A stretch of DNA of 7,304 nt from Desulfuromonadaceae bacterium (GCA_003246035.1 QKBP01000076.1:1-7304); one strand, 5' to 3'; counted from the stretch's first letter, positions 1 through 7,205 are shown. Translations and numbers: made by a program. Notes: generated by a model not told the origin, from the letters alone.

Positions 1-20
1 CTCGAGGCCTCGGGTTCCTG

Positions 21-44
21 ACCTACCGTAGGCTATGGGTAGGT
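21..44. repeat. Inverted repeat over the lipoprotein stop codon
   Basis: ACCTACC (21-27) and GGTAGGT (38-44) form a perfect 7-bp stem with a 10-nt loop that contains the stop codon of the minus-strand lipoprotein gene (33-35). A second, nested inverted repeat CCTAC-C-GTAGG occupies 22-32. No T-tract follows on the minus strand within the 20 bases left, so this is at most a weak or factor-assisted terminator. It may be chance. Confidence 0.3.
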
Positions 45-1040
45 CGCCGCACTCCAGTCGAGTGGACCGGAACTCCATTCGAACGTTCCGTCGCTATCGC
101 AGTCGGCGTCGATTTCGAAGGTCGCTTCCGTCAGCGCGACCAGCCTTGCCCGGGTCAGATCCGAACCGGCGACCCCCAACTCTCCGGATGCTGGGCCGGA
201 AGCACCTGCATAAACGTTAAATACCAGCGCCGTGCTGGCCTCGACGAATCCGTAATCGGGATGGTAGTAGCGTCCGTCGATGCTCAACTGGACATGGTCG
301 AAATACCAGTACATGGCGACGCTGTAGTTCTCCACCTTGTAGACCTTGCCCGTGCCATTGTCGCGAACCCGGTAATTCATGGTGTAGCTTTCGTAATCGT
401 ACGTCATGACTCCGGTGGCGGACCCGCTCATCGAGATGCTCCAGTCGAGCGTAGAAGCAGTATACAGGCCGAAGCTCATCGTAATCGGGTCGAAATCGCC
501 GGTGTACAGGTTCATTGCCCCGGAAAACGACACGACACCCGACTCGGTCACACCGTCGTTGCAGAATCCGCTGTAGGTCATCGTTCCGGAAAACGCCCCG
601 TTATCACTGTTGATGCTGATGGTGATCTTCAGGCTCCCCCCGCAATTGCCGTACTCAACCGTTTCGTCGTTGTAGACAACGGACACGTTCGGCGTCGCCT
701 CAACGTGGGACTGAATGTTTGCGAACATCGTCTGCATCTGGTTGAACGCCAAGGCGGCGTCCGTTACCAGAGGACCCGCTGCCGTCGTGCTGCTGCCGGT
801 GGCCGCAGCCGGGCTCACCCGTTGGCCGCTCGGGCCCCCCATGAACGAACCGACCGCGAACTCTGTGACGTTGCCCTCCGCGAGTGTCGCCATGGTGGTC
901 GCACCCGTGTACTGGACTTCCGACGCTCCGCCCCCACCTCCGCCCCCGCCTCCACAAGCCGAGAAGATCAGGAGCCACACGGCGGCAAAAATGACGACAC
1001 CGTGACGCCCGATTCTCCAAAGTGCCGTATAGGTGCTCAT
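33..1040 (-). CDS. Poly-glycine-tethered exported lipoprotein, unknown function
   Basis: This is a 335-residue predicted lipoprotein. Residues 1-29 form a type II signal peptide: a basic N-terminus (R9, R12), a hydrophobic core at 15-27 and Cys29 in FSAC. The -3 position is Phe, slightly off the usual lipobox. Nine glycines (30-38) follow the Cys, a tether often seen in deltaproteobacterial surface lipoproteins. The mature part is rich in Ser, Thr, Gly and Tyr with alternating beta-type segments (about 135-275), so a beta-rich fold is likely. Near the C-terminus, D311-A-D-C-D-S-D-G318 resembles an acidic calcium-binding loop. Other cysteines are C133, C160 and C314. The start at 1040 has GAGGAG six bases upstream. 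An in-frame ATG at 1070 has an even better AAGGAGGG and would add ten residues, so the start is uncertain. Protein and ligand partners are unknown. The gene diverges from the riboswitch-controlled gene at 1703. Confidence 0.85.
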   Translation of the reverse strand: MSTYTALWRIGRHGVVIFAAVWLLIFSACGGGGGGGGGASEVQYTGATTMATLAEGNVTEFAVGSFMGGPSGQRVSPAAATGSSTTAAGPLVTDAALAFNQMQTMFANIQSHVEATPNVSVVYNDETVEYGNCGGSLKITISINSDNGAFSGTMTYSGFCNDGVTESGVVSFSGAMNLYTGDFDPITMSFGLYTASTLDWSISMSGSATGVMTYDYESYTMNYRVRDNGTGKVYKVENYSVAMYWYFDHVQLSIDGRYYHPDYGFVEASTALVFNVYAGASGPASGELGVAGSDLTRARLVALTEATFEIDADCDSDGTFEWSSGPLDWSAATYP

Positions 1041-1144
1041 ACCTCTCTCCTCTTTCCCCCGTGGTTTCATCGTCGCCCTCCTTACGAGCACAACTCCCCC
1101 GAGCAGAGAAGATAGCACTTCCAACAACTTGATCAGCCCGACTG

Positions 1145-1180
1145 GCCGGGAGCAAAGTTCCCGCTACATTTCTTCCCGGC
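1145..1180 (-). other. Hairpin in the lipoprotein 5' leader
   Basis: TCCCGGC (1174-1180) and GCCGGGA (1145-1151) form a perfect 7-bp stem with a 22-nt loop when read as minus-strand RNA. It lies between the candidate promoter (1224-1251) and the start codon. A small GCCA-TGTG-TGGC hairpin sits just 5' of it in the transcript. I do not recognise a known riboswitch fold here. Confidence 0.35.
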
Positions 1181-1203
1181 ATGGCCACACATGGCGCTCA
1201 CAT

Positions 1204-1270
1204 TGTTGAGCTTTTCTATTAACAATTTAGCATCAAATCATGAGAGCTCAATCATGGTCGTAGCTCAACA
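1204..1270. repeat. Repeated GCTCAA boxes around the lipoprotein promoter
   Basis: TGTTGAGC (1204-1211) is the exact inverse of GCTCAACA (1263-1270). A third copy, GCTCAA, lies at 1246-1251 on the candidate -35. ATTGTT (1202-1207) and AACAAT (1221-1226) form another dyad. Such spaced hexamers around a promoter could be regulator binding sites, but no regulator is encoded in the window. Confidence 0.3.
1224..1251 (-). promoter_or_regulatory. Candidate promoter of the lipoprotein gene
   Basis: Read on the minus strand, TTGAGC (plus 1246-1251) is followed after 16 bp by TAAATT (plus 1224-1229), which is preceded by TGC, giving an extended -10. This would give a leader of roughly 175 nt before the ATG at 1040. 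The match is moderate and the region is locally AT-rich. Confidence 0.4.
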
Positions 1271-1276
1271 TGGCCA

Positions 1277-1289
1277 TCAGGACTCCTGA
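1277..1289. repeat. Perfect 13-bp palindrome TCAGGA-C-TCCTGA
   Basis: TCAGGA (1277-1282) and TCCTGA (1284-1289) flank a single central C. It lies in the divergent intergenic region about 115 bp upstream of the riboswitch promoter. It could be an operator or chance. No second copy was seen in the window. Confidence 0.25.
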
Positions 1290-1401
1290 GACATTGACTC
1301 CGATTCTTCACAGAATTCACCCCGTAATCTGTAATGAAACATCTTAATAAAGCCCTCCTTCGTCATCATGAGATCACGCCTGGGCCTTTCGGCCTGCCGC
1401 C

Positions 1402-1429
1402 TTGACAAGCCCCTGCCGGGGGATAAGGT
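1402..1429 (+). promoter_or_regulatory. Candidate sigma-70 promoter of the riboswitch transcript
   Basis: A perfect -35 hexamer TTGACA (1402-1407) is followed after 16 bp by TAAGGT (1424-1429), which keeps the T1, A2 and T6 positions of the -10 element. Transcription would start near 1436, just 5' of the predicted aptamer, which is the usual geometry for a riboswitch leader. The spacer contains a CCCC-TGCC-GGGG dyad. Confidence 0.55.
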
Positions 1430-1452
1430 AGGTGTAGACAGAGATGAATGCG

Positions 1453-1540
1453 TAGCAAGCCGTGCGAGCCAAACTCTCCGTGAGGAGAAGACGGAAAGCG
1501 GCGGATCTTCCACCCGATATAGAAGATGGCCGAGCTGCCA
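1453..1540 (+). promoter_or_regulatory. GEMM-I-like cyclic dinucleotide riboswitch aptamer
   Basis: The leader carries the signatures of the GEMM-I (cyclic di-GMP-I) riboswitch. Hairpin 1 runs from GCCAAAC (1468-1474) through a CTCC/GGAG stem capped by the GNRA tetraloop GTGA (1480-1483) to GACGGAAAGC (1490-1499). The family consensus is GGCAAACC, GNRA, GGGACGCAAAGC. Hairpin 2 has ATCTTC (1505-1510) paired with GAAGAT (1522-1527), then a GG bulge and CC (1530-1531) that can pair with GG (1503-1504), like the family's asymmetric tetraloop receptor. It ends in CCGAGCTGCC against the consensus CCGGGUUGCC. By position, the ligand-contact residues called G20, A47 and C92 in the Vibrio Vc2 structure appear retained (g1468, a1495, c1538). 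This suggests c-di-GMP rather than cyclic AMP-GMP, whose Geobacter variants carry A at position 20. The outer P1 helix is poorly defined, so the 5' edge is approximate. Confidence 0.7.
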
Positions 1541-1582
1541 GGGGATTCAGGGTCCCGACGGCAGTTCGGCTTTTTGCGTTTT
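1529..1582 (+). terminator. Intrinsic terminator overlapping the aptamer (expression platform)
   Basis: GCCGAGCTGCC (1529-1539) pairs over 11 bp with GGCAGTTCGGC (1560-1570), with a single G-U wobble, a 20-nt loop and TTTTT (1571-1575), then TTTT at 1579-1582. The 5' arm is the conserved 3' strand of the aptamer, including the predicted ligand-contact C at 1538. The two folds are therefore mutually exclusive. Ligand binding should sequester the arm and allow read-through, making an ON switch for the gene at 1703. Confidence 0.85.
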
Positions 1583-1702
1583 CGGAGGGAAGATGTGACG
1601 TGTTCGTCAAGGCTCTCAAACCGGCAGATCTTGCGGACGGAGGAGGTGTCGGGCATCTCTCCTGTTCGCTGACAACCAGGGAGGACAGAAGGGAGAGAGA
1701 AC

Positions 1703-2455
1703 ATGAAGAGGAACATCGTCGTAACCCTGGTCGGGGCACTGCTGGTCGTACTCTTCTGCAGTATCGCCGCGGCCAAGAACAGGGATAAACTGGCGTTTAC
1801 AGAATCGTTTCCGCTGACCGAGTGCAGCTTCTCGGCTGTCGGCGGCAACGCCTACTTTCCGCTCGTAGCGAATCGCCAGCTCTACTACAACAACCAGGAG
1901 TGCGTGGATGCGGGAGAGTGTGACGCCCTCGTCGAGCTGACCATTACCGTGCTCGACGAGACACAGCCCATAAGTTTTGAAGCTGACGGTGAGCTGCTGA
2001 ACGTCACGACCCGTATCGTCCAGGAGGTGGAGCTGGAAAACGGCGAACTGACGGAGATCTCGCGCAACTTCTTTGCAGAATGCACAGGCGACGGAGACGT
2101 CTACTACTTCGGCGAGGACGTGGACATCTTCCAGGCGGACGGCAGCATCAGCCATGACGGGGCCTGGAGGGCCGGAGAAAACAGCGCGTTACCTGGGATC
2201 ATCATGCCGGGTGGGGCGCCGCTGGTCGGCTCCCGCTACTACCAGGAGATCGCTCCGGACGTGGCGCTCGACCGCGCCGAGCATCTCGCCGTCGACCTGG
2301 AGATCGAAGTTCCGGCAGGGATCTTCACAGGTTGTCTCGAGACCCTCGAGGACACCCCGCTGGAGCACAAGTCGGAATCGTCCAAGGTCTACTGCCGGGG
2401 TGTCGGTCTGGTGATCGACGACGAACTGGTGCTGGTCGAGATCGTCAACGAATGA
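1703..2455 (+). CDS. Secreted protein of unknown function, riboswitch-controlled
   Basis: This is a 250-residue protein with a type I signal peptide: K2 and R3, a hydrophobic core at 5-18, and likely cleavage after A22-A-A24. Cys19 is not in a proper lipobox, so a lipoprotein is unlikely. The mature protein should be periplasmic or extracellular. It resembles, from memory, a widespread family of exported bacterial hypothetical proteins. That family shares a verb-like order of motifs: TRIVQEVE (103-110), DVYYFGEDVDIF (132-143), GAWRAGENSALPGIIMPG (153-170), RYYQEIAPDVALDRAEH (178-194), PAGIFTGCLET (204-214) and VYCRGVGLV (229-237). Its biochemical role is not known to me. Six mature cysteines (41, 67, 73, 127, 211, 231) suggest disulfides. 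The start is supported by GGGAG (1691-1695) seven bases upstream. The gene stands alone behind a GEMM-I-like leader and about 120 nt of further untranslated sequence, so second-messenger control is the main functional hint. Confidence 0.9.
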   Translation: MKRNIVVTLVGALLVVLFCSIAAAKNRDKLAFTESFPLTECSFSAVGGNAYFPLVANRQLYYNNQECVDAGECDALVELTITVLDETQPISFEADGELLNVTTRIVQEVELENGELTEISRNFFAECTGDGDVYYFGEDVDIFQADGSISHDGAWRAGENSALPGIIMPGGAPLVGSRYYQEIAPDVALDRAEHLAVDLEIEVPAGIFTGCLETLEDTPLEHKSESSKVYCRGVGLVIDDELVLVEIVNE

Positions 2456-2485
2456 ACCCCGTATCTTCACACGTTCCGAACGAAC

Positions 2486-2513
2486 GAGAGCGACCCGACT
2501 GAGGGTCGTTCTC
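2486..2513. repeat. Hairpin A in the convergent intergenic region
   Basis: GAGAGCGACCC (2486-2496) pairs with GGGTCGTTCTC (2503-2513) over 11 bp with one G-U and a 6-nt loop. No T-tract follows on the plus strand. It shares its core with hairpin B at 2563-2603. It lies 30 bp after the stop of the secreted-protein gene, so it may end that transcript or protect its 3' end. Confidence 0.55.
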
Positions 2514-2562
2514 AACAACGGGGACAGCCTTGCAATCCAGACCTTTTCCACGCGTAGCCCGA

Positions 2563-2603
2563 TGAACGTCAAAGAGCGACCCCGCAGGGTCGCTCTTCGT
2601 TCA
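2563..2603. terminator. Hairpin B, candidate bidirectional terminator
   Basis: AAGAGCGACCC (2572-2582) and GGGTCGCTCTT (2587-2597) form a perfect 11-bp stem on a 4-nt CGCA loop. The outer arms TGAACG (2563-2568) and CGTTCA (2598-2603) extend the stem by six pairs past a 3-nt bulge. It sits between two convergent genes and could stop transcripts from both. T-tracts are short or absent, so it is not a canonical intrinsic terminator. Confidence 0.55.
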
Positions 2604-2693
2604 GATACGCGACAGTTCTTCATGTCGTTTCGAGACATTTACGCCAACCTCATTTAAGGCTGAGGAAAATTTAGCACAAACCTCTCCTAAAAC

Positions 2694-5054
2694 TCACTTT
2701 TCCTCCGGCGGCTTGGGGTGCTCGTCCACAGGCGGGGAGTCGTCAACTTCCTCGACAGTCTCCGGCTTCTTCCCCTCGCCGTTCGCGGCCACGATTTCCT
2801 CCTCCTGACGCAGAACCTCCTCGCGGTCGAGGCCGATATCCTGATGGGAGTAGACCCAGAGGATGTTTCCGAGCCCCTCGAACCCTTCGAACATCTGCTC
2901 CCGGCGGTGCACGATCGCCTCCTCGAGGAATCCGAGAAGGATCAGGTCGGCATCCTGCGAACGGTTGCGGATATGGGTGATGCGCGACACGTCGGGGGTT
3001 TCGGTGATCAGGTCGATATTGGTGGCGGCGATCGGCAGGCGCCCCCTGGCGATCAGGTCCAGCAGGTTCTTCCGCTCCTGTTCGAGCTGTTCCTCGGGGA
3101 AGAGCGCGAAGAGCTTGATCTCGGCGCGACGCCAATCCGGGTGCCCGAGGATGATGTAGCCGAGCAGGATCATCAGTGTGGCGTTCTCGAGGTCGTGGGG
3201 GCGCAGCCAGATGTGGATTTCCTGGTAATAGCCGAACCCGCGGTCGGTGCTGCCGAGAATCCCGATATCGAAGCCTGCGGTCGCCATCAGCCGGAAGTTT
3301 TCGATGATGTGGTCGAGCGTCTCGGGGGACTTGCGCGAGAACTCGAAGAGGATCAGGTTGTTCTCCTTCCCGGAGATGCCGGGGAGCTGGGCGACGTTGG
3401 CCAGCGCGGTGGTGTACGACGGGCTGACGATGGTGTCGACGTAGATGTTGCTGTGGCTTACGTCGGTGAGCCGCACCAGGCGGGCGTGGACTTCCCGCGA
3501 GGTCTCGAAGGTGGTGCGGGAGAGGTAGCCGTTGATGTAGTGCACGAACATGCCGAAGCCGAAGCGGTGCGAAATCCAGCGCAGCAGGTTGAAGGCGTCG
3601 GGACGCTCGAAGGTCGCCTCGGTGATGCACACCACCGAAGGACGCCAGCGGTCGCGCAGCTCGTAGCGCCGCGACTTCTGCAGAAACACCTGCAGCGAGC
3701 GGCTGATCTGGAAGATCGCCCCCTGGAAGATCACCGCCAGACCGCGCTTGTCGGGGTTGGCGTGCACGATGAAGGAATAGAGCAGCGCCATCACGAAGAT
3801 CGCGACCAGGGCGTAGAAGGTGCTCATCTTGAACATCAGGTAGCCGCAGGCGAGCGCCCCGAACAGCGAGATGTACCAACGCGAACGGAACAGCGGCCGG
3901 TAGGAGGGGTCGGCGGCAAAGTGCTCGAGGAAGGAGATCATGCAGATCGAGCCGTAGGTCACCATGAAAAACATCGAGATGACCTGGGCCACGAAGTTGA
4001 CGTCGCCGAGCAGGACGAAGGTGATCGCCAGGACGAAGACCACCATCGAGGCGTTGCCCGGCTCGTGGCTCGGACCCGTCCCCCTGGCCAGCCAGGTGTT
4101 GAGGTTGCCGACAGGGATCACCCCGTCGGCGGCGAGGGCCTGGAGGGTGCGCGGCGCCACCAGGGCCGAACCGAGGGCCGAGGAGAGGGTCGCGCAGGCG
4201 AGCCCGAGGGGGATGATCGGCCCCCACAGGGCGATCTTCGACATGATCAGCTGGTCGGCCGCGAGATCGGCGGGAGAGGCCGACACGGCCAGCTTGTAGG
4301 CGATGGCGATGTAGATCAGCATCCCGACCAGGGTGGCGGAGAGGGTGCCGAGGGGGATCGAGCGCTTCGGGTCGCGCAGGTCGCCGGAGAGGCCGACGCC
4401 GGCGGTCATCCCGGTGAAGGCCGGGAAGCAGATGGCGAACACCAGGAAGAAGCCGTCGGGGCTGCGCAGCGTGTGCGTCAGGACCTCGAACCCCGGGCGC
4501 GCGGCGTAGCCGGTATCCCCGAGGAAGAACATCGCGATCGACAGGAACAGGAAGAAGACCACCACGTACAGCAGCTTCATGCCGATATCGGCCCCCTTGC
4601 GGATCACGACCAGGGCGAGGATCAGCACGGCCGGCAGGCTGACCAGGCGCGGGTCGGAGAGCTGCAGTTTGTAGGTCGCGTTGAGAAACGCCATCACCGG
4701 GCGGAACGCCTCGGCGAAGGCGATGATGTAGAAGGCGACGCTGATCGCCTGGGAGAAGAACAGCGAGATGCCGATGGTCGCCCCGGGGATGATGCCGAAG
4801 GAGCGGGACATGATGTAGTATTCCCCGCCCCCCTCGACCTTCTGGTTGGTGGCGATCTCCGCCAGGGCCATGGCGGTGGGGATGGTCACCAGGTGGCCGA
4901 CCAGGATGATCCCGAGGGTTCCGAGGAAGCCGACGTTGGCCACCGCGTAGCCGAAGCGCAGGAACATGATCGCGCCGAGGATGGTGGAGATGGCGGTGAG
5001 AAAGACCGGGGCCGTCCCGAAGTGTCCCTTGCGCCTGCCGAGAGTTGCATCCAT
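2694..5054 (-). CDS. Cation-chloride cotransporter, SLC12-like (APC superfamily)
   Basis: This is a 786-residue inner-membrane transporter with about 12 membrane segments (about 18-431) and a long cytoplasmic C-terminal domain (432-786). Family motifs are clear: GGGEYYIMSRSFG (75-87) in the TM2-TM3 region, FPAFTG (210-215) with SGDLRDPK (223-230) in TM6, and ATLSSALGSALVAPRTLQAL (288-307) in TM8. The C-terminal stretch around IHIWLRPHD (613-621) matches the SLC12 domain. By alignment with NKCC1, residues for a K+ site (Y109, P211, T214), the paired serines of the Na+ site (S291, S292) and a TM10 tyrosine near chloride (Y367) are present. Electroneutral Na-K-Cl type symport is plausible, but the ions are inferred. 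The N-terminus is very short compared with animal relatives, so it lacks their phosphoregulatory segment. The tail (about 742-786) is charged and Pro/Glu-rich. GGGGGA lies six bases before the ATG. The gene diverges from arsC. Confidence 0.9.
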   Translation of the reverse strand: MDATLGRRKGHFGTAPVFLTAISTILGAIMFLRFGYAVANVGFLGTLGIILVGHLVTIPTAMALAEIATNQKVEGGGEYYIMSRSFGIIPGATIGISLFFSQAISVAFYIIAFAEAFRPVMAFLNATYKLQLSDPRLVSLPAVLILALVVIRKGADIGMKLLYVVVFFLFLSIAMFFLGDTGYAARPGFEVLTHTLRSPDGFFLVFAICFPAFTGMTAGVGLSGDLRDPKRSIPLGTLSATLVGMLIYIAIAYKLAVSASPADLAADQLIMSKIALWGPIIPLGLACATLSSALGSALVAPRTLQALAADGVIPVGNLNTWLARGTGPSHEPGNASMVVFVLAITFVLLGDVNFVAQVISMFFMVTYGSICMISFLEHFAADPSYRPLFRSRWYISLFGALACGYLMFKMSTFYALVAIFVMALLYSFIVHANPDKRGLAVIFQGAIFQISRSLQVFLQKSRRYELRDRWRPSVVCITEATFERPDAFNLLRWISHRFGFGMFVHYINGYLSRTTFETSREVHARLVRLTDVSHSNIYVDTIVSPSYTTALANVAQLPGISGKENNLILFEFSRKSPETLDHIIENFRLMATAGFDIGILGSTDRGFGYYQEIHIWLRPHDLENATLMILLGYIILGHPDWRRAEIKLFALFPEEQLEQERKNLLDLIARGRLPIAATNIDLITETPDVSRITHIRNRSQDADLILLGFLEEAIVHRREQMFEGFEGLGNILWVYSHQDIGLDREEVLRQEEEIVAANGEGKKPETVEEVDDSPPVDEHPKPPEEK

Positions 5055-5100
5055 GCGCGGTCCCCCGTAAATGAAGTCGATGGGTCACAATCCGTGGCAA

Positions 5101-5129
5101 AGTCTACGTTGCGCTCTGGCCACATGCAA
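5101..5129 (-). promoter_or_regulatory. Candidate promoter of the cotransporter gene
   Basis: On the minus strand TTGCAT (plus 5124-5129) precedes TAGACT (plus 5101-5106) by 17 bp. The start would be near 5094, about 40 nt before the ATG. The hexamers are moderate matches. The -35 overlaps the spacer of the opposing arsC promoter. Confidence 0.4.
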
Positions 5130-5146
5130 GCAGATCGTGCTATAAA
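5117..5146 (+). promoter_or_regulatory. Candidate extended -10 promoter of arsC-acr3
   Basis: TGCTATAAA (5138-5146) is an extended -10 element. TGGCCA (5117-5122), 18 bp upstream of the hexamer, matches four of six -35 positions. Transcription would start near 5153. I see no clear ArsR-type dyad around it. Confidence 0.5.
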
Positions 5147-5209
5147 CGCCCAGCCTCAGGTCGTGCGCCCGGGGCATCTAAGAACTCCTCCCGTAAAGAG
5201 ACAAACGAC

Positions 5210-5624
5210 ATGAAGCAGCGCGTCCTGTTCCTGTGCACCCACAACTCCTGCCGCTCGCAGATGGCCGAGGGGCTGATCAACCACTTCCTCGGCGATCGTT
5301 TCGAAGCCTTCTCCGCCGGTACCGAGTCGACCCGGGTCAAGCCACTGGCCGCCCGGGTCCTCGAAGAGCTCGGCATCGACACCTCGCCGCTCTATTCGAA
5401 GACCCTGGAGGTGTTCGATGGGCAGGACTTCGACCACGTCATCACCCTGTGCGGCGACGCCAACGAGAAGTGTCCGCTGTACGTCGGCGGGGCGGAGCGG
5501 GTGCATATCGGCTTCGACGACCCTTCACGCCTCCCGGGGAGCGACGAGGAGGTCCTCCCGGAGTACCGCCGGGTGCGCGACGAGCTCCGCACGCGCCTGA
5601 CCGCCTACCTGACCGGAGGACACC

Positions 5625-5632
<8 letters not shown>
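5210..5632 (+). CDS. arsC: Arsenate reductase, thioredoxin-coupled
   Basis: This 140-residue cytoplasmic enzyme reduces arsenate to arsenite (EC 1.20.4.4 type). It belongs to the low-molecular-weight tyrosine phosphatase fold family, as in Staphylococcus pI258 and Bacillus ArsC. The N-terminal P-loop C9-T-H-N-S-C-R15-S16 is the CX5R anion-binding site with the nucleophilic Cys9. C81-G-D-A-N-E-K-C88-P supplies the two further redox cysteines, so the full three-Cys relay that hands a disulfide to thioredoxin is present. The acidic D103-D104-P105 loop matches the general acid region. Cys14 within the P-loop is an additional thiol. Length is normal for the family. The ATG is preceded only by a weak purine stretch (AAAGAGA, 5194-5200). 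The stop overlaps the acr3 start by 8 bp, so the two are translationally coupled. Confidence 0.95.
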
Positions 5633-6673
<1,041 letters not shown>

Positions 6674-6783
6674 ACCTGGCCGACTAGATGATCCAGGACA
6701 ACGGCATCATCCTCGCTTCCCCAACCTTTTCCCCCTGACGTCGCCAAGAACTGAAGGCGCTGATCGACCTCGCCACATGCAGA

Positions 6784-6819
6784 AAAAGCCCCTGACCCGA
6801 TGGCGGTACAGGGGCTTTT
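6784..6819. terminator. Bidirectional intrinsic terminator after acr3
   Basis: AAAAGCCCCTG (6784-6794) and CAGGGGCTTTT (6809-6819) form a perfect 11-bp stem with a 14-nt loop. It has a T-run on the plus strand and an A-run 5' of it, so it can also act on the minus strand. It ends the ars transcript about 110 bp after the last acr3 codon. The stretch 6674-6783 between them shows no supportable gene. Confidence 0.85.
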
Positions 6820-6865
6820 CGTTCTGAAAATCGGCTAAGTACGATATCCGGAAAGCGGACTCAAA

Positions 6866-6874
6866 TGCTAAAAT
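6866..6874 (+). promoter_or_regulatory. Candidate extended -10 promoter of the small ORF
   Basis: TGCTAAAAT (6866-6874) combines the TGn extension with a five-of-six -10 hexamer. No good -35 is visible. Transcription would start near 6881, at the first base of the leader stem. Confidence 0.45.
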
Positions 6875-6880
6875 ATAAAT

Positions 6881-6935
6881 AGGCACCAGGCTGTAAACAC
6901 TGGTAGAGAGCCGAGCAACGGGCCCCCCGGTGCCT
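6881..6935 (+). other. Structured 5' leader of the small ORF
   Basis: AGGCACC (6881-6887) and GGTGCCT (6929-6935) form a perfect 7-bp closing stem. Inside, GGCT (6889-6892) can pair with AGCC (6909-6912), and GGG (6920-6922) with CCC (6926-6928), suggesting a three-way junction. It starts where transcription is predicted to start and ends about 18 nt before the Shine-Dalgarno. I do not recognise it as a known riboswitch. Confidence 0.4.
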
Positions 6936-6965
6936 CCCCCGAATCCGCCCGGAAAGGAGCAGACC

Positions 6966-7205
6966 ATGACACGATTTCCGTTGACCGAGATGTCGTCCGT
7001 GCTCGTCGTCAACATCGACCAGCAGAAACTCCGGGAACTCAGCGTCCGCGGACACAACGCTTTTGAAACAGCCTTCTTGCGGATGAGCCGAGTTGCCGAC
7101 ACGTTCCTCGAGATCGAGGGCGACAAATTGGACCGTTTCGCCGAAGTCTTCGGCAAGGAACTCGAGGAACACGTGCACGAGGTCGTAGGGCACTTCACCC
7201 ACTAA
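6966..7205 (+). CDS. Small hypothetical protein, 79 residues
   Basis: I do not recognise this protein. It is soluble and acidic, with no signal peptide or membrane segment. A short hydrophobic strand, SVLVVNI (12-18), is followed by largely helix-forming sequence from about residue 19 to 77 with regular hydrophobic spacing (for example LRELSVRGHNAFETAFL), so a small helical, possibly dimeric protein is likely. The C-terminus is His-rich (three of the last six-to-ten residues region, ending HFTH). The start at 6966 is chosen because AAGGAG (6954-6959) lies six bases upstream. An upstream in-frame ATG at 6930 would add a proline-rich stretch encoded by the leader structure and lacks a ribosome site. 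The gene has its own candidate promoter and leader, so it looks independent of the ars operon. Confidence 0.65.
   Translation: MTRFPLTEMSSVLVVNIDQQKLRELSVRGHNAFETAFLRMSRVADTFLEIEGDKLDRFAEVFGKELEEHVHEVVGHFTH

Noticed and set aside
261..1115. A 284-codon open frame on the plus strand opposite the lipoprotein gene
   Set aside because: It has no signal or domain and His/Arg/Val-biased composition. The minus strand has a ribosome site, a signal peptide and a lipobox.
1334..1405. A 23-codon plus-strand ORF upstream of the riboswitch promoter
   Set aside because: No Shine-Dalgarno precedes it, and its end overlaps the TTGACA -35 element. It is probably chance.
1366..1848. Several overlapping open frames on both strands across the riboswitch leader
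   Set aside because: They cross the promoter, aptamer and terminator, lack ribosome sites and show no protein-like pattern.
2743..5100. A long Arg/Pro/His-rich open frame on the minus strand, out of frame with the cotransporter
   Set aside because: It is an alternate-frame shadow with strong composition bias and no recognisable motif.
2718..5213. An 831-codon open frame on the plus strand opposite the cotransporter gene
   Set aside because: It is an antisense shadow of a GC-rich gene. Its product is a run of Glu, Asp, Gly, His, Arg and Val without domains, while the minus strand encodes a clear SLC12-like protein.
6687..6737. A 16-codon ORF after acr3
   Set aside because: It has no ribosome site and no recognisable content, and it lies between acr3 and its terminator.
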